Of a stretch of DNA of 27,877 nucleotides, positions 1 through 7,120 are shown one piece after another. Source of the DNA: JALHUB01 sp050010555 (lineage in GTDB: Bacteria > Chloroflexota > Dehalococcoidia > DSTF01 > JALHUB01); NCBI GenBank assembly GCA_050010555.1, contig JBEKKV010000029.1:1-27877 (forward strand). Direction: 5' to 3'. The notes under the pieces are model-generated. The model was given only the letters and a program-made list of their open reading frames with translations, made no database searches and had not been told where the DNA came from. A program made the translations under genes and the position numbers. Positions within the stretch are counted from its first letter, which is position 1, and each line of letters opens with the position of its first letter.

Positions 1-79
1 CCAGAGCACGGATGCCGTCCAGGGCCGGCCGGTAGGAGAAGCGATGACTTGCCGCATCCGAAGCCCGTTCAGCAGACAG
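1..79 (-). CDS. Acyltransferase family 3 (OafA-like), N-terminal fragment, truncated by window edge
   Basis: Reading the minus strand toward position 1, one frame ends in YRPALDGIRAL, which matches the strongly conserved opening of acyltransferase-3 family membrane proteins (typically RPxLDGLRALAV). These transfer acyl groups to cell-surface glycans, often O-antigen or peptidoglycan sugars. Only about 26 codons lie in the window, so no catalytic residue or membrane helix is visible. In this frame a stop lies just upstream and no ATG, GTG or TTG occurs between it and the motif. The best start is CTG at 79-77, preceded by a purine-rich GAGGTGG. The start is therefore uncertain and a sequencing error or pseudogene is possible. 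The family call rests on one short motif. Confidence 0.45.
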   Translation of the reverse strand, partial: MSAERASDAASHRFSYRPALDGIRAL

Positions 80-152
80 TTCGCCACCTCAACCGCGTAT
101 TCCCCGCGCGTTCGACTTTCCTCGTCGCGAAGGCGCTCCCGCTTCCGCCGCA

Positions 153-181
153 ATCGTATCAGAATGATCAACTTGCACCAA
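153..181 (-). promoter_or_regulatory. Possible sigma-70 promoter for the left-edge gene
   Basis: On the minus strand TTGGTG (181-176) and TACGAT (158-153) are separated by 17 nt. This would start transcription near 146, giving a leader of about 65 nt before the acyltransferase-like fragment. The match is moderate and the call depends on that fragment being real. Confidence 0.35.
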
Positions 182-289
182 CCGTCTTCACCCTTCCTTC
201 ACGTTAACCCCGCAAAACTCACGCTACCTGCATGTACGAGGCCTAAACTCAATTGCTGATGGACGGACCCAAGTAGAAGGAGGAAAGTT

Positions 290-676
290 ATGCACGGCGC
301 TTCAGGTGAATGGGGAGGACAGCACGGCGGTGGCGGCCATCACAGCCACCACGGCGGACACGAACATCATTCCAGTTGCGGCTGCGGATGCGGCTGCCAT
401 CAGCGTAGCCGCTGCAGTTGCGGCTGTGGCTGTAGCTGCCATCAGGGCGGCGGCGGCCAATGCTCATGCGGCGGCGGTCACGGCGGACACCACGGCGGCG
501 GCTGTTCGTGCGGGCAGCAGGGCTGCTCTTGCGGCAGCGGCGATGCCCCAAGGCTTCAGCGTCGCTTCTTCAGCAAACAAGAGCGAAGCGCTGAACTCGA
601 GGCTTATCTGAGGGACCTGGAAGCCGAGGCGCAAGCCGTCCGCGAGGCGCTGGCGTCGGGTGGCGGACAGCAGTAA
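290..676 (+). CDS. Cys/His/Gly-rich small protein with C-terminal coiled coil; probable metal-binding protein
   Basis: 128 residues. The start is ATG with a textbook AAGGAGG at 277-283 and a 6-nt spacer, so it is very likely translated. Residues 1-85 are almost only Gly, His, Cys, Ser and Gln, with about 14 His and 15 Cys. His-rich clusters (12-27, 64-68) alternate with CxC runs (30-36, 42-50, 58-60, 72-74, 79-81). Residues 91-121 are completely different: RRFFSKQER followed by an amphipathic, charged helix ending in EAQAVREAL. From memory, similar short helical tails close many small metal-site or Gly/Cys-rich proteins of archaea and bacteria. No signal peptide or membrane segment is seen. 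The composition suggests binding of soft or transition metals (Zn, Cu, Ni) or metal storage, but no specific family is recognised and the function is inferred. No clear terminator follows it. Confidence 0.75.
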   Translation: MHGASGEWGGQHGGGGHHSHHGGHEHHSSCGCGCGCHQRSRCSCGCGCSCHQGGGGQCSCGGGHGGHHGGGCSCGQQGCSCGSGDAPRLQRRFFSKQERSAELEAYLRDLEAEAQAVREALASGGGQQ

Positions 677-838
677 ACAATTCAGGGACGCCTCGTCGTC
701 ATTCGACATTCGAAAAGACGTGAGAAACAAGGCCCACAAGGTGGAACCGATGCCGAAATGGTCGAGCACATTCGCTCGGTGATCCACAATGACTAGTCGC
801 GGCTCAGGGAGCGAGCCCCGGCGGAAGGAGAGCATATC

Positions 839-1246
839 GTGATTGGCGAGTCAGTAAAACACTACGAGGGCAAGAACGTTGACCTCGAGGCCTTGAAGAA
901 CAAGATCGTCGCCTACCTGCAGCAGGAAGGCTTTGAGGTTCAGACGTCGCCGTCGAGCCCGCACGGGACGGTCGTGCAGGCGAAGAAGGGCAACTGGTTG
1001 AGCGCGATCATCGCCATGGACCGGGCGCTTACGATCCTCCTCGACGGGGAGCCGAACAACTTCCTCGTCAGGATCGGCATTGGCAAATGGCTCGAGCACC
1101 TAGGCGTGACGGCGGTGGAAAGTCTGCTCATAACGCCGTTGTTCATACTCATCGACGTCCCGGAGACGCTCTGGAACTTCGAGATCGAGAGCAAGATCTC
1201 GAAGCAGATCGACTCGCTGGTCGACCAGGTGCCGATGGCGGCATGA
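839..1246 (+). CDS. Conserved small protein with one hydrophobic segment, function unknown
   Basis: 135 residues, GTG start supported by GGAAGGAG at 823-830 with an 8-nt spacer. The N-terminal part (KHYEGKNVDLEALKNKIVAYLQQ...) and the GKWLEHLGV motif near residue 85 resemble a family I recall from Chloroflexota and other bacteria, often fused to a zinc ribbon, in which a small alpha/beta domain precedes a membrane segment. Here residues about 88-112 (ESLLITPLFILIDVPETLW) could form a membrane-associated helix. No zinc ribbon is present. It lies 162 nt after the Cys/His-rich gene on the same strand, so the two may share a transcript. No catalytic motif is visible. Confidence 0.7.
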   Translation: MIGESVKHYEGKNVDLEALKNKIVAYLQQEGFEVQTSPSSPHGTVVQAKKGNWLSAIIAMDRALTILLDGEPNNFLVRIGIGKWLEHLGVTAVESLLITPLFILIDVPETLWNFEIESKISKQIDSLVDQVPMAA

Positions 1247-1333
1247 GCAGGCGCCGACTCTGGCGAGTCGCTGGTTGACGGCCGCGCGCTTCACGCGCAT
1301 GGGCGTTAGCGTTTCAACGCGCTTCTAGGGGGT

Positions 1334-2869
1334 CTAGAAGACGTCCTCCGGCAGCACCCATGACGGGATATGTCGGTAATACTCCGGCGGGAACGCTTCT
1401 CTGATGCCGCGCAGCGTCGGCTTTGCCATCTCCACCTGGCCGCGTCGGTTCTTGTACTGCGACGCCAGTCCCTTCTCCTCCAGCGACGCGAGGTGTTGGA
1501 GCAACACGTCGTCGGGCGCGTCGAGGAGCTGTTTCATGTCCCCGATCGTCATGTGCAGGCCCGGGTTGACGCGATAGTTCTCGGCCAGGACCTTCAGAAC
1601 GTCGGTCTCGCTTCCGACGGGCTTCGGTTGCGGCGGCTTGCCCAGCGGCAGCGGCGTATCAAGCTCTTCGTCTATCACTCGCACGGGCGGCTGCAGGTCG
1701 TCGGCGAACTCGCGATTGCCCATGCGGTAGATGAGAAGTCGCAGTATCTCATTCGTCCCGGCGGCAATCTGATTCAGCTTGGCGTCGCGCATATAACGCT
1801 CGGCGGGGTAGATCTGCATCACGCCGTTGCCGCCCATGCACTGAATCGCTTCGATGGCGATTTGCAATTGCGAGTCCGAAGCGAACAGCTTGCAGAGCCC
1901 CGCCTCGATGGGCACGTCGCGGCCAAGATCGGCGGCATACGCGGCGTAGAAGACGATTAGCCGCGACAGCATATACTTCGAATACATGTCGGAAAGCTTG
2001 AACTGATTGACGGCAATCGCGCCGGTCGGCTGGCGGAACTGGACGCGTCGCTCGAGGTGCTGACGGGCGTAGCGGATCGCCTCGCGGATCTCGCCCAGGT
2101 AAGTCGCGCCGTTCACGATACGCTCGACGTTCAGACCATCCATCATCACCCGCCAGCCCTCGCCCTCGCCGCCGATGACGTTCCAGATCGGCACGCGCAC
2201 GTCATCGAAGCGCAGATAGCAGTTGTACATGCCCGCCGAGCCGGCCCAATCGTTGACGCGCTCGACGTGGAAGCCGGGCATCCCCTTCTCCATGATCATC
2301 CCGGTCAGATGGCCGTATTTGGCGCGCACAGCCGGGTCTTCGCTGGTCTTGACGTAGGCCATGTAGAGGTCGGCGGCCGCGGCGTTGGTCTGGAAGCGCT
2401 TGATGCCGTTGACCACGATGTAATCACCGTCGCGGACTCCTGTCGTCTCGATCTCGGCGATGTCCGACCCCGCATAGGGCTCCGTCATCGTGATGCAACC
2501 TAGCAGGTCGCCCTTGGCCAGCCCGGGCAGCCAGCGCTGCTTCTGCTCCTCGTTGCCGTTGTGGACCAGTTGCGCCGTCGCGCCGATAAGGCAGGTCGTG
2601 TAGGCGGCGCCCAGGACGCCGGCGCGGCTCACCTCTTCCGTCAGAATGCAGGCGCCGGTGACGCCCCATTCCTCCAGGTGGCCGCCGTACCTCTGTGGGA
2701 TCGTGGCGCCGAACCAGCCCTTCTTGGCGATCTCGCGTACGGCCGCCCAGGGATACTCCTTCTTTACGACCGCGCGTTCCGCCAACGGCATGAGCACTTC
2801 GGTCGTGAAGCTGCGGGCGTCCGCCATAAGCCTTTTCTGTTCGTCGTTCCACCAGGGATAGTCCTGCAT
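1334..2869 (-). CDS. Acyl-CoA dehydrogenase with C-terminal winged-helix-like extension
   Basis: 511 residues. The ATG at 2869 is chosen because GGAGG (2876-2880) sits 6 nt upstream and a longer reading would overlap the preceding gene. Residues 1-390 form a full acyl-CoA dehydrogenase fold: flavin-binding ITMTEPYAGSD near 126-135, WAGSAGMYN near 208-216, and the AIQCMGGNGVMQIYPAERYMRDAK signature near 341-364. The Glu used by medium-chain enzymes (in YEGT) is replaced by Ala370 (IAAGT). Glu249 in GLNVERIV aligns with the helix-G Glu of isovaleryl- and long-chain dehydrogenases, so the enzyme is probably active with that base. Residues about 421-495 are an addition of roughly 110 residues, counting linker and tail, with a helix-helix-helix-strand pattern (TIGDMKQLL...LLQHLASLEEKGL...) like a winged helix. 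It is the last gene after the biotin-dependent carboxylase genes, which suggests branched-chain or short-chain acyl-CoA metabolism. The substrate is unknown. Confidence 0.93.
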   Translation of the reverse strand: MQDYPWWNDEQKRLMADARSFTTEVLMPLAERAVVKKEYPWAAVREIAKKGWFGATIPQRYGGHLEEWGVTGACILTEEVSRAGVLGAAYTTCLIGATAQLVHNGNEEQKQRWLPGLAKGDLLGCITMTEPYAGSDIAEIETTGVRDGDYIVVNGIKRFQTNAAAADLYMAYVKTSEDPAVRAKYGHLTGMIMEKGMPGFHVERVNDWAGSAGMYNCYLRFDDVRVPIWNVIGGEGEGWRVMMDGLNVERIVNGATYLGEIREAIRYARQHLERRVQFRQPTGAIAVNQFKLSDMYSKYMLSRLIVFYAAYAADLGRDVPIEAGLCKLFASDSQLQIAIEAIQCMGGNGVMQIYPAERYMRDAKLNQIAAGTNEILRLLIYRMGNREFADDLQPPVRVIDEELDTPLPLGKPPQPKPVGSETDVLKVLAENYRVNPGLHMTIGDMKQLLDAPDDVLLQHLASLEEKGLASQYKNRRGQVEMAKPTLRGIREAFPPEYYRHIPSWVLPEDVF

Positions 2870-2948
2870 GTTGCGCCTCCAGTCGCGATAATTGCCGCCT
2901 GTTCGGAGAACTGCGCAGTCGAGAACGCCCTGCTCAGGCGTCCCTTCC

Positions 2949-3464
2949 TTAGAGTAGCACGAGAAGAGGCGTTCCGGGCTCCACCTGCTGTCCCGCTGTG
3001 ACATAAACGGCCTTCACCTGGCCGCTTCGATGCGCGTACAGCTCGTTCTGCATCTTCATCGCTTCGATGACCAGCAATGCGTCGCCCGCCTCGACGCGGT
3101 CGTCCGGCGCCACGAGCACCCGCTGTACCACGCCGGCCATCGGCGATATCTGCACCCACTCCTCTTCCGCGTGAGCCGGCAGCATCTCGCTGCGGGCGGC
3201 GACGTCGGGGTGAGCGAAGCGAGTCGTCGCAACTGAATAGGCGCGCCCGCTGATCACAATCTCGAAGCCGTGCGCCGATTCCTCGGCGAAAAGCTGATGC
3301 GGCCGGCCATCGACGATGAGGCAGTACTCGGCCGACTCGCCCACGCGCTCCAGCCGCAGCTCGTGCCGGACGCCGTCTAGCGTGGCGAGCAGGCTCTGTC
3401 CACTCTCCTCGATCTCGACGTCCTTGACGTCGTCGCCCAGCTTCAACCGATGCTTCGTCGCCAC
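2949..3464 (-). CDS. Biotin carboxyl carrier protein / acyl-CoA carboxylase alpha-subunit C-terminal half
   Basis: 171 residues. The C-terminal 70 residues are a biotinyl domain with the attachment motif EAMKMQ (Lys137) and the typical VAPDDRVEAGDALLVIEAMKM context. The first 95 residues resemble the BT (linking) domain of propionyl-CoA or methylcrotonyl-CoA carboxylase alpha subunits. Biotin on this domain carries carboxylate between the biotin carboxylase and a carboxyltransferase. The start is GTG with GGAAAGG just upstream, and it overlaps the biotin carboxylase gene by 22 nt. This arrangement is a split version of a normally single alpha subunit. No carboxyltransferase (beta) gene is in the window, so the acyl-CoA substrate cannot be told. 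Confidence 0.9.
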   Translation of the reverse strand: MATKHRLKLGDDVKDVEIEESGQSLLATLDGVRHELRLERVGESAEYCLIVDGRPHQLFAEESAHGFEIVISGRAYSVATTRFAHPDVAARSEMLPAHAEEEWVQISPMAGVVQRVLVAPDDRVEAGDALLVIEAMKMQNELYAHRSGQVKAVYVTAGQQVEPGTPLLVLL

Positions 3465-4969
3465 GGCTTCCTTTCCGGCGTCTCGCCGCCCCTCAAGCCG
3501 GCCAGACGCTGCTGCGCCTTCCAGCCTCCGCCGTCCTTCGCCGACACCACGTCCCGCGACCGCCTGTCGCGTCGCTGCGCCAGGGCGGCCGCCGCAAGAA
3601 GAGCGACTTGCCGGTCTTCCTCGCCGGAGGGCACGGCAATCTTGAACTCGCTTTCCAGGAAGGTCGTTCGGATGTCGCCGACGAGGAAACGCGGGTCTTC
3701 CAGCAACTGCAGGTGCAGCGGGATGTTCGTGTCCACGCCGACAATGACGAATTCGGCCAGCGCCCGTCGCATCCGGCGGACCGCCTCGCCGCGGTCGTGG
3801 CCCCAGGCGATGACCTTGGCGAGCATCGGGTCGTAGTAATAGGAGACGTCGCAGCCGGCGAAAAGCGCGCTGTCGACGCGAATGCCCGGCCCTGCCGGCT
3901 GGCTGACGAAGTCCACCCGGCCAAGCGAAGGCAGGAAGTCGTTATAGGGGTCCTCCGCGGCGAGGCGGCACTCCAGCGCCCAACCGCGCAGCTCCACGCT
4001 GTCGGAGGCGAGGCGTTCTCCGGCGGCGAGGCGCAACTGCTCCGCGACGAGGTCGACGCCAGTGACCAGCTCCGTGACGGGATGCTCTACCTGGAGTCGA
4101 GCGTTGACCTCAATGAAGTGGAAGCGGCCCTCTGCGTCCAGGAGGAACTCGACGGTGCCGGCGTTGCGATATCCGGCCGCCTGTGCGATCTTGACCGCCG
4201 CCGCGCTCAAAGCGTGCCGCAGCGACGCGTCGACCGCGGGCGATGGCGACTCTTCAATAAGCTTCTGATGGCGGCGCTGGATCGAGCATTCGCGCTCGCC
4301 GAGGGAAACGACGTTGCTAAAGGCGTCGGCAAGGAACTGCACTTCGACGTGGCGCACGTTCTCGAGCAGCTTTTCGATGTAGAGGGTGTGGTCGCCGAAA
4401 GCAGACGACGCTTCGCTGCCGGCGAGGCGCAGGGCGGCCTCCATCTCGGCGCGGTCGCGCACCAACCGAATGCCCTTGCCGCCGCCGCCAGATACGGCCT
4501 TAACGAGGACCGGGTAGCCCAGCCTCTCGGCCGCGGCGAGGGCGCCGTCATGGCCGGTGACCGCGTCTTCGCCAGGGATGACGGGGACGCCGGCTTCGGC
4601 GGCGAGGCGGCGGGCCACGATCTTGTCGCCGAGAAGCCGCATCGCGCGTGCCGAGGGCCCGATGAACGCGATGCCGGCGCGGTCGCAGGCGTCGACAAAG
4701 GCCGGATTCTCGGCCAGGAAGCCGTAGCCCGGGTGGATAGCTTCGACGCCGGAGCGCACTGCGGCATCGATGACGCGGTCGATGTTGAGGTAGCTTTCGC
4801 CCGCCGCCGCGGGGCCGAGCAAGTACGCCTCGTCGGCGTAGCGGACGTGGAGCGCCGCGCTGTCCGCGTCCGAGTAGACGGCGACGACGGCGATGCCCAT
4901 CTCGCGGCAGGTGCGGATTATCCTCAGGGCGATCTCGCCGCGATTGGCTACGAGCAGCTTCTTGAACAA
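3443..4969 (-). CDS. accC: Biotin carboxylase subunit of acyl-CoA carboxylase
   Basis: 508 residues with a TTG start preceded by AAGGAAG at a 7-nt spacing. It opens with FKKLLVANRGEIALRI and contains the ATP-grasp glycine loop SGGGGKG, the HVEVQFLAD strand, GERECSIQRRHQK, and FIEVNARLQVEHPVTE, all typical of biotin carboxylase. It catalyses ATP-dependent carboxylation of biotin by bicarbonate. Length to about residue 450 equals the catalytic core. The tail of about 55 residues (basic, ending ERKPWRRSIG) resembles the linker that in propionyl- or methylcrotonyl-CoA carboxylase alpha subunits continues into the BT and biotinyl domains, here encoded separately by the overlapping next gene. It lies 61 nt after thrS with no obvious terminator between, so it is probably within the T-box-controlled transcript. 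The symbol accC is used generically; a pccA or accA1 type name would fit equally. Confidence 0.93.
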   Translation of the reverse strand: MFKKLLVANRGEIALRIIRTCREMGIAVVAVYSDADSAALHVRYADEAYLLGPAAAGESYLNIDRVIDAAVRSGVEAIHPGYGFLAENPAFVDACDRAGIAFIGPSARAMRLLGDKIVARRLAAEAGVPVIPGEDAVTGHDGALAAAERLGYPVLVKAVSGGGGKGIRLVRDRAEMEAALRLAGSEASSAFGDHTLYIEKLLENVRHVEVQFLADAFSNVVSLGERECSIQRRHQKLIEESPSPAVDASLRHALSAAAVKIAQAAGYRNAGTVEFLLDAEGRFHFIEVNARLQVEHPVTELVTGVDLVAEQLRLAAGERLASDSVELRGWALECRLAAEDPYNDFLPSLGRVDFVSQPAGPGIRVDSALFAGCDVSYYYDPMLAKVIAWGHDRGEAVRRMRRALAEFVIVGVDTNIPLHLQLLEDPRFLVGDIRTTFLESEFKIAVPSGEEDRQVALLAAAALAQRRDRRSRDVVSAKDGGGWKAQQRLAGLRGGETPERKPWRRSIG

Positions 4970-5030
4970 AATGTCGCTTCCTTGCTTGACGGCGCCCGCA
5001 GGATTGGCCGCCCTGCGCGAAAAGGCGGAC

Positions 5031-6767
5031 CTACGTCTTCTCCGCGACCTCGCGTTGCAGCCGCGCCAGCAGCTCGTCGACGGGCATAGCGCCCAGGTTC
5101 TCGCCGCTGCGCAGTCGCACGTTTACGGCGCCCGCTTCCGCCTCCCTGTCACCGACGACGAGCATGTACGGCACTTTCTGAAGCTGCGCGTCGCGGATCT
5201 TAGCGTTCATGCGCTCGTTGCGGTCGTCCACCTCGACGCGCAGATCGGCCTGTTTCAGCGTCTCAGCCACTTGCTGACCGTATTCGACGTGGCGGTCAGC
5301 GATCGGCACTACGACGGCCTGCATGGGCGCCAGCCACGTCGGGAACGCGCCGGCGTATTGCTCGATGAGATAGGCGGTCATGCGCTCCATTGTGCTGATG
5401 ACGCCGCGGTGGATCATCACCGGCTGGTGCTCGCGGCCGTCCTCGCCGATGTAGGTCAGCGAGAAGCGCTCCGGCAGGTGGAAGTCGAGCTGGATCGTCG
5501 AAAGCGTCTCCTCACGCCCCAGGGCGTCGCGGATCTGCACGTCGACCTTCGGGCCGTAGAATGCCGCTTCGCCCGCAGCCTCGACGTACGGCAGCCCCAG
5601 GTCGTTCATCGCCTCGCGCAGCTTCTGCTCGCCCAGGTCCCACATGGCGTCGTTGTCGACGTACTTCTCCTTGTCGCCCGGGTCGCGCAAGGAGAGGCGA
5701 TAGGAGTACTCGCTGATGCCGAGAACGCGATAGGCCTTTTCCATCAGGCTGACGACCCCGGCGAACTCGCTGCCGATCTGGTCCGGCCGGCAGAAGATGT
5801 GGGCGTCGTTGAGGGTCATGACGCGGACGCGGGTCAGGCCGCCCATGACGCCGGACTTCTCGAAGCGGTACATCGTGCCCAGCTCCGCGATCCGCACCGG
5901 CAGGTCGCGGTAGCTGCGCATCTTCGACTGGTAGATGATGATGTGGTGCGGGCAGTTCATGGGCCGGAGCACCATCTCCTCATGCTCCAGCTTCATCGGC
6001 GGGAACATCAGCTCCTGGTAGTGCTCCCAGTGGCCGGACTTCTCGTAAAGCTCGCGCTTGGCGATGTCCGGCGTGTAGACGTGAAGATAGCCTGCCTGGC
6101 GCTCCTCCCTGGTGATCCACTCTTCGAGAACGCGCCGAATCGTAGCGCCCTTCGGCAGCCACAGCGGCAGGCCGGCGCCGACGAGGCTGCTGCTCATGAA
6201 CAGCTCCATCTCGCGGCCCAGCCGTCGATGGTCACGCTGCTGCGCCTCCTCCAGCCGGCGCAGGTAGTCGTCCAGCTCCGTCTGCGTCTCGAACAGGGCG
6301 CCGTAGATGCGCTGGAGCATCGGGCGATGCTCGTCTCCCCGCCAGTAAGCGCCGGCGACGCTCGTCAGCTTGAACGCCTTCACCTCGCCGGTGCGCTCGA
6401 CGTGCGGGCCAGCGCAGAGGTCGACAAACCCGTCATGCCGGTAGATGCTGACGGTCTCGCCTTCGATATCGTCGATCAGCTCCAGCTTGTAGGGCTGGGC
6501 GGCGAAGAGATGTCGCGCCTCCGCCTTCGACGCCTCCTCGCGCTCGAACGGCACGTCGGCGCCCACGCTCTCGCTCATCCGCTCTTCGATGACGGCGAGG
6601 TCCTCCGGCGTCAGACTGCGCGGAAGATCGAAGTCATAGTAGAAGCCGTTCTCGATGGCCGGGCCGATAGCGAACTTCGCCTCCGGGAAGAGGGAGAGCA
6701 CGGCCTGGGCCATGACGTGCGACGCCGAGTGTCGCATCCTATGCAGGCGTTCGTCTTTAGATTCCAT
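5031..6767 (-). CDS. thrS: Threonyl-tRNA synthetase, without TGS domain
   Basis: 578 residues against about 640 in the usual bacterial enzyme. It starts directly in the editing region (MESKDERLHRMRHSASH), so the N-terminal TGS domain is absent. The editing site is intact, with HSASH at 13-17 and CAGPH at 118-122, and clears mischarged Ser-tRNA-Thr. The class II catalytic core shows the three zinc ligands Cys272 (MNCPH), His323 (NDAHIF) and His453 (MIHRG), and motif 2 MYRFEKSG near 299-306. The C-terminal anticodon-binding domain begins near 475. ATG start with GAGGT a few bases upstream. A threonine T-box leader precedes it, giving induction by uncharged tRNA-Thr. Confidence 0.97.
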   Translation of the reverse strand: MESKDERLHRMRHSASHVMAQAVLSLFPEAKFAIGPAIENGFYYDFDLPRSLTPEDLAVIEERMSESVGADVPFEREEASKAEARHLFAAQPYKLELIDDIEGETVSIYRHDGFVDLCAGPHVERTGEVKAFKLTSVAGAYWRGDEHRPMLQRIYGALFETQTELDDYLRRLEEAQQRDHRRLGREMELFMSSSLVGAGLPLWLPKGATIRRVLEEWITREERQAGYLHVYTPDIAKRELYEKSGHWEHYQELMFPPMKLEHEEMVLRPMNCPHHIIIYQSKMRSYRDLPVRIAELGTMYRFEKSGVMGGLTRVRVMTLNDAHIFCRPDQIGSEFAGVVSLMEKAYRVLGISEYSYRLSLRDPGDKEKYVDNDAMWDLGEQKLREAMNDLGLPYVEAAGEAAFYGPKVDVQIRDALGREETLSTIQLDFHLPERFSLTYIGEDGREHQPVMIHRGVISTMERMTAYLIEQYAGAFPTWLAPMQAVVVPIADRHVEYGQQVAETLKQADLRVEVDDRNERMNAKIRDAQLQKVPYMLVVGDREAEAGAVNVRLRSGENLGAMPVDELLARLQREVAEKT

Positions 6768-6792
6768 TGCTTACCTCTTGATTCGTTGCTGC

Positions 6793-6826
6793 AAACGAAA
6801 TGCCCCTCGCCAAGGGACGAGAGGCA
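6793..6826 (-). terminator. Conditional terminator of the thrS T-box
   Basis: TGCCTCTCG (6826-6818) pairs with CGAGGGGCA (6809-6801) as nine base pairs including one G-U, around an 8-nt loop. It is followed by TTTCGTTT (6800-6793). The loop carries the TCCCTTG that forms the competing antiterminator with the T-box motif. Confidence 0.85.
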
Positions 6827-7022
6827 CGTGGTTCCACCCTTGTTTCTCCCGACACTCCTGTCGGGACTCGATTCGGCCGCTAACGGGTGCCTCCGGGGAC
6901 GCCTACTGGCGCGCTTTCGACGTCCGGCTCGCAGGGGGTGCATCGTGGTGTTCTCGGCGGGGCGCTTTCAGCGGTGGCGTCCCTCTCTGCCGCCGTCCGA
7001 CCGCGACGCTTCCTGGTCGTCG
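6793..7022 (-). ncRNA. T-box leader riboswitch of thrS, threonine specific
   Basis: On the minus strand the sequence between tRNA-Val and thrS has the expected T-box parts in order: a stem I region beginning GACCAGGAAG; an AGAGAGGGACGCC element; the specifier region GAGAACACCACG with an ACC (Thr) codon at 6949-6947; and the T-box proper AGGGTGGAACCACG at 6840-6827. The TGGA of the T-box would pair with the acceptor end of uncharged tRNA-Thr. The ACG and AAGGG of the T-box can pair with the downstream CGTCCCTT to make the antiterminator. The alternative structure is the terminator hairpin at 6826-6801 followed by a T-rich run. The 5' limit is approximate; stem boundaries were not folded by computer. 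Confidence 0.93.
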
Positions 7023-7032
7023 CCTTTTTCTA

Positions 7033-7109
7033 TGGTGGGCGATACTGGATTTGAACCAGTGACCTCTGCGATGTCAACGCAGCGCTCTAACCAACTGAGC
7101 TAATCGCCC
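7033..7109 (-). tRNA. tRNA-Val, anticodon GAC, CCA encoded
   Basis: The 77-nt minus-strand sequence folds as a complete cloverleaf: acceptor GGGCGAT/ATCGCCC, D arm GCTC/GAGC with AGTTGGTTA loop, anticodon arm CTGCG/CGCAG around loop TTGACAT (anticodon GAC), five-base variable region, T arm ACTGG/CCAGT with loop TTCAAAT, discriminator A and a genomically encoded CCA. GAC reads valine codons GUC and GUU. It ends about 10 nt before the T-box leader of thrS, so the two are almost certainly on one primary transcript. Confidence 0.97.
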
Positions 7110-7120
7110 GGAACAGGTCG

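Noticed and set aside
44..259. Small plus-strand open frame at the left end
   Set aside because: Arg/Ser-rich shadow with no ribosome binding site; the opposite strand carries the acyltransferase-like motif and its putative promoter.
290..676. CRISPR-like or tandem DNA repeat in the Gly/Cys-rich gene
   Set aside because: The repetitiveness comes from Gly, Cys and His codons; no regular repeat-spacer unit exists.
1247..1333. Terminator between the converging small gene and the acyl-CoA dehydrogenase
   Set aside because: There is a 6-bp hairpin CGACTC-TGGC-GAGTCG at 1255-1270, but it has no T-run on either strand, so I do not call a terminator.
3608..5089. Plus-strand open frame of 493 codons opposite the biotin carboxylase
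   Set aside because: The opposite strand has a full set of biotin carboxylase motifs; this frame has none and lacks a ribosome binding site.
4893..7103. Long plus-strand open frame of 736 codons
   Set aside because: It is antisense to thrS and the biotin carboxylase start and runs through the T-box and tRNA. It has no recognisable domain; long shadow frames are expected at this GC content.
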